12,003 nucleotides of DNA from Candidatus Aminicenantes bacterium UBA4085 (GCA_002383325.1 DFYJ01000085.1:1-12003); one strand, 5' to 3'. Positions 1 through 6,359 are shown, counted from the stretch's first letter. The notes: a model not told the origin generated them from the sequence alone. A program made the numbers and translations.

Positions 1-1096
1 AATCCGGGCGCGCGGCGGCGATCCGAGCGGCTAGGGCCAGAAGCGCGGCCAGCCAGACCGAGGTGGCGAAGATATCGAAGGGCGAGCCGGTCAGGCCGAG
101 GATGGATCGGAAGCCCGCGCCGGCCGGCGAGAATGCGGCGGAACCTTCGAAGACGGAAAGGCGTCCCAAGGGCAAAAGGGCCAGTCGCAGGCCGGTCAGG
201 GTCAGCGCGGCTGCAAGCGGCCGGCGGCCCGAGGCCAAGACGTCCCAAAGGATTAAGGACAGGGCCAGAAAGGCGAGAATGAGAGCGGCCAGCCAAAGCG
301 CTTCGATGCGTGATCGCAGCACGGCCGCCGGGGCCTTCGAGCGGATGTTGACCGTGGCGGCCATGCGCCCTCCCGGATCGCGGAGAGGGAAGAAGAGCGA
401 CTGAATGCGCCCCTCCAGGCCGGGCCGTCCGATGAACTCGTCGCCGCCGCGGCGGAAGAGGTCTTCATAGCGGGACGCATCGTCGCGGAAGTCGATGTAC
501 TCGATGCGGCCGCCGGAGCGCAGCCGGGCCGGGAGGAACTGGTATTCGGCCAGGAAGCGCGATTTGAACTCCGGACTGAAGGCCAGGAGGCGGAAGACGA
601 CGGCGAAGCCGCGATCGACGCGGGCTGCCTGAACAAGGTAGGAGGAGCTCTTGGCGCGGACCAGCCGGATGATCGGTCGTCCGGAGACGGGAGCCGCGGC
701 GGGAGGCGCCGCCGAAACAATGTCCCCGACGTCGAAGGCATGTCCCAGCCACAGGAGAAGGTCGCCCTCCGGACCTGTCAGGGCCGCCCCCTCAATCTGC
801 GGATCTCCCGCGGCGTCCCGCAGGAGGCCGAACCGTGCCGTCGGATCATCCGGCCACGGATGAGCGGTCAAGCGGGACAGGCGCGCGCCCTGGCCGTCAA
901 GAAGCGATTGGAAATCGGCCTTGATCCGGACGGCTGTCCGACGCAGCCGCTCCAGGGCCTGCGGCGAAGGCTGGACGGAAGAGAAAGGCTCCAGAAGAGC
1001 GGAGGCACAGGCCAGCAGGACGGCGGCGGCGGCCAGACCAGCGGCGGCCCGGAGACGGGTCCGGCGGAGGCCGGTGGGAGCGGCAGAGGCGGTCAA
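1..1096 (-). CDS. Membrane sensor-like protein, N-terminal 365 residues (C-terminus beyond left edge)
   Basis: An open frame runs uninterrupted from a TTG at 1096 to the left edge, 365 codons. It has no early ATG, so it is easily overlooked. Residues 12-35 are an Arg-rich then Ala/Leu-rich segment that reads as a signal anchor. Residues 38-264 form a soluble, presumably extracytoplasmic domain. Hydrophobic segments follow at about 266-285, 293-311 and 343-362. This TM / external domain / multi-TM order is typical of receptors such as sensor kinases, but no output domain (HAMP, HisKA, HATPase, GGDEF) is visible because the frame is cut. TTG is chosen because a TGA stops the frame eight codons upstream and the TTG overlaps the preceding stop (TTGA), with a GGAGG just upstream. 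Codon use matches the neighbours. The coding call is fairly sure; the sensor role is inference. Confidence 0.72.
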   Translation of the reverse strand, partial: MTASAAPTGLRRTRLRAAAGLAAAAVLLACASALLEPFSSVQPSPQALERLRRTAVRIKADFQSLLDGQGARLSRLTAHPWPDDPTARFGLLRDAAGDPQIEGAALTGPEGDLLLWLGHAFDVGDIVSAAPPAAAPVSGRPIIRLVRAKSSSYLVQAARVDRGFAVVFRLLAFSPEFKSRFLAEYQFLPARLRSGGRIEYIDFRDDASRYEDLFRRGGDEFIGRPGLEGRIQSLFFPLRDPGGRMAATVNIRSKAPAAVLRSRIEALWLAALILAFLALSLILWDVLASGRRPLAAALTLTGLRLALLPLGRLSVFEGSAAFSPAGAGFRSILGLTGSPFDIFATSVWLAALLALAARIAAARPD

Positions 1097-1524
1097 ACCC
1101 CCTCCGCCCTGATCTCAACGATGGCCCACAGCGGCTTCTTGCGACCCATCCGCCGCTCAGGCTTGAGACGGAGGAAGACCCTGAGAGGCTTCTGATCGCC
1201 GGTGGCCCGATGGCTGAAGGACCAGCGGGCCTTGATGATGAAGCCGCCCCGGTCGAAGGCCGGAACGCCGCCCGACTCGGGAAAGAACTCGAGCGTCGGA
1301 TAGCTGCGGAAGATGCGCTCGAAGACCAGGGCGGCCTGCTCGCGGGCGACCAGGTCGGAAAAGGACAGCGGCGCCGGAAGGGAGATCAGCAGCGGGGACT
1401 CGACGGAAAAAAGCGCAGCCAGGCGGCCGGCGTCATTCTCGAGGAAGGCCCGCTCGATCGTCCGCGGAACGGCCGCATAGACCGTCAGAAAGAACGACAG
1501 CAGACCGAAGCCGAGCGAGGACAC
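1093..1524 (-). CDS. Small secreted or membrane-anchored NTF2/DUF4783-like protein
   Basis: A 143-residue protein with a GTG start. Residues 4-18 are hydrophobic (GLLSFFLTVYAA) and resemble a short signal peptide or anchor. The rest has the look of a DUF4783/NTF2-like fold: an N-terminal helix (PRTIERAFLENDAGRLAALF), a strand stretch on 'LLISLPAPLSF', a helix with 'EQAALVFERIFRSYPTLEFF', then strand-rich 'FIIKARWSF' and 'LRVFLRLK' segments ending in 'WAIVEIRAE'. DUF4783 proteins are small and of unknown role, and the match here is from memory of the pattern only. The GTG has no convincing Shine-Dalgarno sequence. The frame stays open further upstream, so the true start could lie earlier and overlap the preceding gene, which would add basic residues before the hydrophobic segment. 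It lies 14 nt after the small membrane gene and overlaps the sensor-like gene by 4 nt, so the three are probably one operon. Confidence 0.7.
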   Translation of the reverse strand: MSSLGFGLLSFFLTVYAAVPRTIERAFLENDAGRLAALFSVESPLLISLPAPLSFSDLVAREQAALVFERIFRSYPTLEFFPESGGVPAFDRGGFIIKARWSFSHRATGDQKPLRVFLRLKPERRMGRKKPLWAIVEIRAEGV

Positions 1525-1538
1525 ACGCGTCCGAAGGC

Positions 1539-1781
1539 TCAGGCCTTCGCTTCGGGCTTTTCGTCCTTGGCTTCCTCTTCGAGCTTCTTGGTCCGGGCGG
1601 CGTCCTTGATGCTGCTGACGCCGGCGATGAGGGCGATCAGACCGCCGAACACGAGGATCGGGGGAATTCAGCCCTTGACCAAGCCGATGAACGGGGCCCG
1701 CCAGCCGGGCAGCAGGACGACGAGCAGGATGCCTCCGACGATGGCGGCCAAGCCGCCGACGATAGCCAGGAACTTGCCCAT
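1539..1781 (-). pseudogene. Small two-TM membrane protein gene with in-frame TGA at codon 38
   Basis: From the ATG at 1781, preceded by GGAGG at a 5-nt spacing, the frame encodes MGKFLAIVGGLAAIVGGILL and so on, a first TM helix, to codon 37. A TGA follows at 1668-1670. The same frame then continues without interruption for 42 codons: IPPILVFGGLIALIAGVSSI, a second TM helix, and a charged Lys/Glu-rich tail, to a TGA at 1539-1541. Together the halves make an 80-codon two-TM protein with a cytoplasmic charged tail, a layout common among small bacterial membrane proteins of unknown function. The TGA falls in the loop before the second helix, where TGG (Trp) would differ by one base. Options are a sequencing error, a point-mutation pseudogene, translational readthrough, or a 37-residue single-TM product with internal reinitiation (for example the GTG at codon 43). 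The strong promoter and RBS argue the gene is, or recently was, expressed. Confidence 0.6.
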
Positions 1782-1786
1782 GAGGA

Positions 1787-1791
1787 CCTCC
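1787..1791 (-). promoter_or_regulatory. Ribosome binding site of the small two-TM gene
   Basis: GGAGG inside a GGGAGGGAGG run lies 5 nt upstream of the ATG at 1781. It fixes the start codon and shows that the interrupted gene still carries intact initiation signals. Confidence 0.7.
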
Positions 1792-1820
1792 CTCCCAAAA
1801 ATGTTTTGGACTTCGGCCGG

Positions 1821-1849
1821 ATTATACTCAAAAGGATTCAGGCGTGCAA
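1821..1849 (-). promoter_or_regulatory. Sigma70-type promoter for the minus-strand operon
   Basis: On the minus strand TTGCAC (1849-1844) and a perfect TATAAT (1826-1821) are separated by exactly 17 nt. Transcription would begin near 1814, giving a leader of about 33 nt before the ATG at 1781, with the GGAGG ribosome site at 1791-1787. This is among the best promoter matches in the window. Confidence 0.75.
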
Positions 1850-1866
1850 GGCAGTCGCAGACGGTC

Positions 1867-1896
1867 TTGCGGGATTTGAAAGCGATCGGATAGAAT
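1867..1896 (+). promoter_or_regulatory. Possible promoter of the aminotransferase-DUF362-PIG-L operon
   Basis: TAGAAT (1891-1896) is a five-of-six match to the -10 consensus. TTGCGG (1867-1872) is a weak -35, 18 nt upstream. Initiation near 1903 would give a leader of about 43 nt. It lies back to back with the minus-strand promoter at 1821-1849. The poor -35 may mean an activator or another sigma factor is used. Confidence 0.4.
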
Positions 1897-1912
1897 AGCG
1901 GCCCCGGCGTCA

Positions 1913-1931
1913 AGCGGGCTCCCGGCCCGCT
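1913..1931 (+). promoter_or_regulatory. 5' UTR hairpin directly upstream of the aminotransferase ribosome site
   Basis: AGCGGGC (1913-1919) and GCCCGCT (1925-1931) form a perfect 7-bp GC-rich stem with a 5-nt loop (TCCCG). It ends 2 nt before the AAGGAG ribosome site at 1934-1939. There is no U-tract, so a terminator is unlikely; it could keep the ribosome site open or protect the 5' end. Confidence 0.4.
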
Positions 1932-1945
1932 CTAAGGAGAGACTC

Positions 1946-3106
1946 ATGGATCCGCTGCTGCTCATCCCCGGACCGAGCCCCGTCGTGCCGCGCATCCTGG
2001 AAGCCCTGGCCCGCCCGACCGTTTCCCATGTCTCCGGGATCCTGGCCGAAGAGACCAGGCTGGCCCTGGATAACCTCAAGCGAATCGTCTTCACCCGCGA
2101 AGGGCACCCGTTCATCATGGCCGGGGCGGGGACCTTGGCCATGGAGGTCGCCCTGCTCAACCTGGCCCGCCCCGACGGCCGGATCTTGATCCTGTCCCAG
2201 GGCTACTTCGGCGACCGCATGGCCGAGATCGCCTGCGCCTTTGGTCTGGAGCACGAGCTGGTCCAAAGCCCGTGGGGCTCGGTCGTTGCTCCGGACGAAG
2301 TGTCCCGCCGGCTGGCCGCCCGGCCCTTTGATCTGGTCGCGGCCACCCATGTGGACACGGGCTCCGGCGGCTGCGCTCCGGTGAGGGATTACGCCGCGGC
2401 GGCCCGGGCGGCGGGAGCTCTGTTCGTCCTGGACGGCGTCTGCGCCACCGGCGGGATCGAAGAGCGCATGGACGATTGGGGCCTCGACGTCGTCCTGACA
2501 GGGGCCCAGAAATGCCTCGGCGCCCCGCCGGGGCTGGCCATCGACGTCTTCTCACCGGCGGCCATGGAGCGGCGGCGATCGCTCGGCGGCATCAAGGCCT
2601 ATTACGCGGACGTGCTGCGCTGGCTCCCCGTCATGGACAATCCCAGCCGCTATTTCTCCACACCCTGCGTCAACGAGCACCGGGCCTTGGCCGAGGCCAC
2701 CCGGATGATGATGGAGGAGGGGATGGAGGCCCGCTTCCTGCGGCAAGCCCGGCTGGGCCGGGCGGCCAGGGCCGGACTGGCGGCTCTGGGGCTGGATCTG
2801 CTGACCGAGGGCTCCTGCCGGGCCGATACGCTCTCCGTGGTCCGATATCCCGCGGGCCTGGATGACGCCGCCTTCCGGGCCGCCTACCTGCGCCACGGCG
2901 TCCAAGTCGCGGGCGGCCTTGCCGCGACCGCCGGCCGCGTCTTCCGCATGGGCCACATGGGCAACCTGACCGGCGACCAGCTGGTCTTCGCCTTCGAGGC
3001 CCTGGAGGCGGCCTGGGCCGAGATCGGCCGGCGCTGCGACACAGGAGCATCCCCGCGGGCCGCAAGGGAGGCGCTGGCCGGGCCGACGCCGGAGGGCGGA
3101 GCATGA
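1946..3106 (+). CDS. Class V (AGT-type) PLP-dependent aminotransferase
   Basis: A 386-residue protein of the alanine-glyoxylate / serine-pyruvate / 2-aminoethylphosphonate aminotransferase group, close to the usual 360-400 residues. It has the family start (LLIPGPSPVVPRI, then HVSGILAEE), the cofactor-phosphate region (AGAGTLAMEVALLN, 59-73), 'THVDTGSGG' (134-142, usually THxETSTG), 'LDGVCATGG' (162-170) with the PLP-ring Asp163, and the Schiff-base lysine K189 in TGAQKCLGAPPG. A C-terminal 'VFRMGHMG' (332-339) carries R334, expected to hold the substrate carboxylate. The ATG follows AAGGAG by 6 nt. The last 25 residues are a low-complexity tail. It overlaps the DUF362 gene by 4 nt (ATGA), so the two are translationally coupled. 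Substrate specificity is unknown; the partners do not match a standard glycine or serine pathway. Confidence 0.9.
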   Translation: MDPLLLIPGPSPVVPRILEALARPTVSHVSGILAEETRLALDNLKRIVFTREGHPFIMAGAGTLAMEVALLNLARPDGRILILSQGYFGDRMAEIACAFGLEHELVQSPWGSVVAPDEVSRRLAARPFDLVAATHVDTGSGGCAPVRDYAAAARAAGALFVLDGVCATGGIEERMDDWGLDVVLTGAQKCLGAPPGLAIDVFSPAAMERRRSLGGIKAYYADVLRWLPVMDNPSRYFSTPCVNEHRALAEATRMMMEEGMEARFLRQARLGRAARAGLAALGLDLLTEGSCRADTLSVVRYPAGLDDAAFRAAYLRHGVQVAGGLAATAGRVFRMGHMGNLTGDQLVFAFEALEAAWAEIGRRCDTGASPRAAREALAGPTPEGGA

Positions 3107-4173
3107 AGAGCAGGGTCTATTTCGCCGCCGCCCGCTGCGAGGACGGGCCCTCCGTCCTGGCCGAAAAAGCCCGGGCCGTGCTGCAGGCCACGGGCTTTGC
3201 CGCCCGTCTCGAGGCCGAGGACTTTGCCGCCCTGAAGATCCACTTCGGCGAAAAGGGCAACACCGGCCACATCAAGCCGGCCTGGCTCGCCGGAGTGGTC
3301 GAGGATGTTCGGGCGGCCGCGCCCCGTCTTTTCCTGACCGACACCAACACCCTCTATGTCGGTTCCAGATCGAACTCCGTCGAGCACATCCGACTGGCCT
3401 GGGCGCACGGCTTCCGGCCGGACATCCTGGACGTTCCGGTGATCATCGCCGACGGCTTGATCGGCAACGACAGGCGGGAAGTCCAAGGAGAAGCGGGCCG
3501 GGTCGCTTCCGCCCGGCTGGCTTCGGGCATCCTGGGAGCCGACGCCATGCTGGCCCTCACCCATGTGACCGGTCATGTTCAGACCGGGATCGGGGCGGCC
3601 ATCAAGAACCTGGGCATGGGCTGCGCCTCGCGGGCCGGAAAGCTGGACCAGCATTCCGTGGCCCACCCCCGGGTTCAGACCAAGGCTTGCCTTGATTGCG
3701 GCTTGTGCTACGAGCATTGCGCCCACGCCGCCATTTCCCGGGTCGAAGGCCGGGCCTGCATCGACGACGCCCGCTGCGTCGGCTGCGGCGAGTGCCTGGT
3801 CGTCTGCAAACACGGCGCCATCAAGGTCCGCTGGGACGGGGACATTCGGCGGATCCAGGAGAAAGTGGCCGAGTACGCCCTCCTGGTCAAGAAGCACTTC
3901 GGCCCCAAGCTGGCCTGCCTCAGCTTCCTGCTTCAGATCAGCAAGGACTGCGACTGCATGGCCCGAAGCCAAGCCGGTATCGTCGAGGACATCGGCATCT
4001 GCGGCTCGACCGACCCGGTGGCCGTCGACCGGGCTTCGGCCGACCTGGTCCTGGAACGGGCCGGAGCCGATCCCTTCCGCCGCGGCTACGACATCGACTG
4101 GTCCTTTCAGCTGAGTCACGGACAGGCCATCGGGCTCGGTACGAACGAGTACCGCAGGATCGAACTGTCGTGA
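3103..4173 (+). CDS. DUF362 family protein with two 4Fe-4S binding motifs
   Basis: A 356-residue protein, probably a cytoplasmic iron-sulfur protein. The N-terminal DUF362-type region includes 'LKIHFGEKGNTGHIKP' (44-59), 'LTDTNTLYVGSRSNS' (78-92) and 'LTHVTGHVQTGIGAAIKNLGMG' (152-173). A ferredoxin-like insert follows, with Cys196, 199, 202 and 206 (CLDCGLCYEHC) and Cys225, 228, 231 and 235 (CVGCGECLVVC), both in the CxxCxxCxxxC pattern of 4Fe-4S clusters. The C-terminus has four more cysteines (272, 283, 285, 300) and the DUF362-like 'STDPVAVDRASADLV'. DUF362 proteins are widespread but mostly uncharacterised; electron transfer or an iron-sulfur enzyme role is likely. The ATG overlaps the upstream stop (ATGA), and its own stop overlaps the next GTG start (GTGA), so it sits in the middle of a tightly coupled operon. 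Confidence 0.9.
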   Translation: MKSRVYFAAARCEDGPSVLAEKARAVLQATGFAARLEAEDFAALKIHFGEKGNTGHIKPAWLAGVVEDVRAAAPRLFLTDTNTLYVGSRSNSVEHIRLAWAHGFRPDILDVPVIIADGLIGNDRREVQGEAGRVASARLASGILGADAMLALTHVTGHVQTGIGAAIKNLGMGCASRAGKLDQHSVAHPRVQTKACLDCGLCYEHCAHAAISRVEGRACIDDARCVGCGECLVVCKHGAIKVRWDGDIRRIQEKVAEYALLVKKHFGPKLACLSFLLQISKDCDCMARSQAGIVEDIGICGSTDPVAVDRASADLVLERAGADPFRRGYDIDWSFQLSHGQAIGLGTNEYRRIELS

Positions 4174-4919
4174 ACGGCCCGGCCGGTCTGGAGCTTCCCG
4201 ACGGCCCCGGCCCGCGCCGCCTGACGGAAGGGAATGCCCCGCGCGGCCAGTCGGTCCTGGTGCTGGCCCCCCACCCCGACGATTTCGACGAGGTCGCGGT
4301 CTTGGCGCGCCGTTTGGACCGGGCCGGAGGGAGGCTGCGGCTGGCCGTCCTGAGCTCCAGCGCCAACGGCGTGGAGGACGGCTTCGTCGACCCGCCGACC
4401 GACGAGGCTAAGGCGGCCATGCGTGAGGAGGAGCAGAGGCGAAGCCTGGACTTCTTCGGCCTGCAGGCCGGACTTTATGTCTTTGAGCGCCTTCCGACCA
4501 GCGCCGGCGGATATCTGTCCGATCAGGGAGCCGGGCGGGCTGCGGTCCGGCGGTTCTTGGAAGGGGAGCGCTTCGATCTCGTCATCCTGCCGCACGGCCA
4601 TGATACCAACCCCGACCATCGCTTGGTCGCGGAATGGTGGGAGGCGGCTGCCGCCGAGATGCCCCGCCCGCCGCGGGCTTGGTACTTCCGCGATCCCAAG
4701 ACGATTGGGATGCGGCTGGACTTGGTCGTTCCCTTCGGCGAGAGAGAAGCGGCCTGGAAGGCCGAGATGCTCCGTTTCCACCGCTCGCAACAGGAACGAT
4801 GCCTCCATCAGCGCGGCCACGGCCTGGACGAGCGGATCCTGCGGGTCAACCGCGATACGGCCCGGGCGGCCGGCCTGGCCGAACCGTACGCGGAGGGATT
4901 CGAGGTCGAGGCGATCTAG
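4170..4919 (+). CDS. PIG-L family (LmbE-like) zinc-dependent deacetylase
   Basis: A 249-residue protein with a GTG start overlapping the DUF362 stop (GTGA). The frame is open further upstream, but that part runs in the shadow of the DUF362 gene. The first 27 residues are a Pro/Gly-rich leader with no TM segment. The family metal motif is 'LAPHPDDFDEV' (32-42): His35 and Asp38 should bind zinc, and Asp37 should be the general base. The usual Glu after HPDD is Phe39, with acidic Asp40-Glu41 following. The second motif 'HGHDTNPDHR' (142-151) supplies His150 as third ligand. Characterised relatives remove N-acetyl groups from sugars in thiol, GPI or antibiotic synthesis. The C-terminal 'AEPYAEGFEV' is the common PIG-L ending. 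Its partners suggest it deacetylates an amino-group-bearing intermediate made with the aminotransferase; this is inference. It ends in a CTAG shared with the opposite MFS gene. Confidence 0.88.
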   Translation: MNGPAGLELPDGPGPRRLTEGNAPRGQSVLVLAPHPDDFDEVAVLARRLDRAGGRLRLAVLSSSANGVEDGFVDPPTDEAKAAMREEEQRRSLDFFGLQAGLYVFERLPTSAGGYLSDQGAGRAAVRRFLEGERFDLVILPHGHDTNPDHRLVAEWWEAAAAEMPRPPRAWYFRDPKTIGMRLDLVVPFGEREAAWKAEMLRFHRSQQERCLHQRGHGLDERILRVNRDTARAAGLAEPYAEGFEVEAI

Positions 4920-6157
4920 GCCAACCGGCGCACCGAGGGCCGGGCCAGCGTCATGCCGAGCATGTAGATCAGCACCACCGACGAGCAGGCGATCAGGGCG
5001 GCCCGCTCGCCCAAGTGGGCGGCCAGCTGGCCGATCAGGAACGACCCGAGCGGCATGAAACCGAAGAAGGCCATGGAATAGATGGCCATGACCCGGCCGC
5101 GGAGATGGGGCGCAGCCAGGCTCTGGACCGCAGCGTTGGCCAGGTTGTAGACCAGAATGAGGGCGAAGCCCGAGGCGAAGATGGTCAGGTAGGCCAGCAG
5201 CGTCGTGCGGGCCAGGGCGAACAATATCAGCAGGACGGGAAAAGTCAGGGCCCCCAGCACGAGAAGGCGGCCGCGGAAATGGAAGCCCCCCAGCGAAGCG
5301 ATGAACAGGGCCGCGGCCAAGGCCCCCAGCCCGCGGGCCGCAGTCAGGAAGCCGTTGACGGCCGCTCCTCCCCCCAGGATCTTGACGGCCCAGGCCGGCA
5401 GGATGGTGATGAAGGAGTTTCCGAACAGGCTGATGACTATAATCGACAGAATGAGCGTGCTGATCAGGTCGTGGCGTCGAACATAGCTCAAGCCTTCCTT
5501 CACATCGGCCAGGCGGGAGACGCTCCGCGGCGGCGGGACGAGGGGCGCCAGCTTCATGGCCGCCAGGGCTCCGATCACCGCGAGAAAGGACAGTCCGTTG
5601 ATGACAAAGCACCAGGCCGGTCCGAACAGGGCGTAAGTGATGCCGCCGACGGCCGGACCGACCGCGGCCGAGGTGTTGAACATGGCCGAGTTGAGGGCGA
5701 TGGCGTTGGTCAGGTCCTCGGGCCCGACCAGCTCATGGACGAAGGCCTGGCGGGCCGGGGCGTCGAAGGCATTGGCGGCGCCGAAGCCGAAGGCCAGGAC
5801 CAGGATGTGCCAGGGACGGACCGCGGCGGAGAAGACCAGGGCGGCGGAGAGGAAGGCCAGGACAAGCATCGCGGACTGGGTCAAGATGAGCAGGCGCCGC
5901 CGGGGCATGCGGTCGGCCACCAAGCCGGCATAGAGCATGAACATCCAGGCCGGCAAGCCGGCCGCGAAGCCGACATAGCCCAGGAAGGCCGGCGAACGTG
6001 TCAGCTCGAAGATCAGGAAGCCTTGGGCCGTATGCTGCATCCAGGTGCCGAAGACCGAGACCAGCTGGCCCCAAAACCATAGCCGGTAGTTCGGATAGCG
6101 CAGGGCGTCGAAGGTGTGGATGCGTCCGGGCGGACGATCGGGGATGGGCGGGGTCAT
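4916..6157 (-). CDS. MFS exporter (MFS_3 / EntS-like)
   Basis: A 413-residue integral membrane protein with about 12 TM segments, the size typical of the family. The N-terminus 'TFDALRYPNYRLWFWGQLVSVFGTWMQ' is the signature start of the MFS_3 group of permeases related to EntS and putative multidrug exporters. The loop between TM2 and TM3 has 'GLVADRMPRRRLL', the MFS motif A (GxxxDRxxRR). A central cytoplasmic loop contains 'SVSRLADVKEGLSYVRRHD', and 'AAPHLRGRVMAIYSMAFFG' gives the second-half repeat. The likely role is proton-driven efflux of a small hydrophobic molecule; the substrate is unknown. The ATG at 6157 has only a weak, distant ribosome site. It lies 68 nt downstream of tRNA-Pro on the same strand with no evident terminator between, so readthrough from the tRNA promoter is possible. 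Its TAG stop overlaps the PIG-L TAG inside CTAG. Confidence 0.9.
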   Translation of the reverse strand: MTPPIPDRPPGRIHTFDALRYPNYRLWFWGQLVSVFGTWMQHTAQGFLIFELTRSPAFLGYVGFAAGLPAWMFMLYAGLVADRMPRRRLLILTQSAMLVLAFLSAALVFSAAVRPWHILVLAFGFGAANAFDAPARQAFVHELVGPEDLTNAIALNSAMFNTSAAVGPAVGGITYALFGPAWCFVINGLSFLAVIGALAAMKLAPLVPPPRSVSRLADVKEGLSYVRRHDLISTLILSIIVISLFGNSFITILPAWAVKILGGGAAVNGFLTAARGLGALAAALFIASLGGFHFRGRLLVLGALTFPVLLILFALARTTLLAYLTIFASGFALILVYNLANAAVQSLAAPHLRGRVMAIYSMAFFGFMPLGSFLIGQLAAHLGERAALIACSSVVLIYMLGMTLARPSVRRLA

Positions 6158-6225
6158 GGGCGGGCCGATTGTCGTCCTCGCCGCGGCCCGAAGTCAAGAC
6201 TCCGACCCACACGGGAGGAAGGTGA

Positions 6226-6299
6226 TCGGGGAGGTGGGATTCGAACCCACGGCCCCAGCGTCCCGAACGCTGTGCGCTACCAGGCTGCGCTACTCCCCG
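6226..6299 (-). tRNA. tRNA-Pro (anticodon CGG)
   Basis: The minus strand folds as a complete 74-nt cloverleaf. It has a 7-bp acceptor (CGGGGAG/CTCCCCG), a D arm with GCGC/GCGC and the AGCCTGGTA loop, a 5-bp anticodon stem (CAGCG/CGCTG) around the loop TTCGGGA with anticodon CGG, a 5-nt variable region, and a 5-bp T stem (GTGGG/CCCAC) around TTCGAAT. The discriminator is A. The bases after it (TCACC) are not CCA, so CCA must be added after transcription. It decodes the proline codon CCG, which is frequent in this GC-rich DNA. Confidence 0.96.
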
Positions 6300-6311
6300 T
6301 GAAGAAGCGCT

Positions 6312-6339
6312 ATTATACGCGGTCCGGGAAAAAAAGCAA
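6312..6339 (-). promoter_or_regulatory. Promoter of tRNA-Pro
   Basis: On the minus strand TTGCTT (6339-6334) and a perfect TATAAT (6317-6312) are separated by 16 nt. Initiation near 6305 lies only a few bases before the mature tRNA 5' end at 6299, as is usual for a stable RNA promoter. Confidence 0.65.
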
Positions 6340-6348
6340 AGGATCAAG

Positions 6349-6354
6349 TATAAT
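6349..6354 (+). promoter_or_regulatory. -10 element of the Ca2+-ATPase promoter
   Basis: A perfect TATAAT lies on the plus strand. No recognisable -35 hexamer occurs 16-18 nt upstream (that region is an A-tract next to GGTCCGGG). Initiation near 6361 would place the hairpin at 6360-6382 at the very start of the transcript and leave a leader of about 44 nt before the ATG at 6405. Confidence 0.5.
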
Positions 6355-6359
6355 GGAGC

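Noticed and set aside
1632..1670. Selenocysteine insertion at the in-frame TGA
   Set aside because: I see no stable bacterial SECIS-like stem directly after the TGA, only 4-bp pairings, and the protein is not redox-like.
1210..1893. 227-codon plus-strand open frame
   Set aside because: It overlaps two minus-strand genes and their promoter, with no recognisable domain.
2884..4119. 411-codon minus-strand open frame
   Set aside because: Exactly antisense to the DUF362 gene, whose two 4Fe-4S motifs prove the plus strand is the coding one.
3696..4169. N-terminal extension of the PIG-L frame
   Set aside because: The frame is open but overlaps the DUF362 gene throughout and encodes Arg/Gly/Pro-rich sequence; the GTG at 4170 overlapping the stop is the natural start.
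4116..5612. 498-codon minus-strand open frame
   Set aside because: Antisense to PIG-L and out of frame within the MFS gene; composition is Arg/Pro/Gly-rich with no domain.
4634..6082. 482-codon plus-strand open frame
   Set aside because: Antisense to the MFS gene and rich in Gln/Gly/Glu/Arg; the minus strand gives a textbook 12-TM protein.
6226..6299. tRNA-Pro as an integration site of a mobile element
   Set aside because: No integrase gene and no repeat of the tRNA 3' end is visible in the window, and codon use is uniform on both sides.
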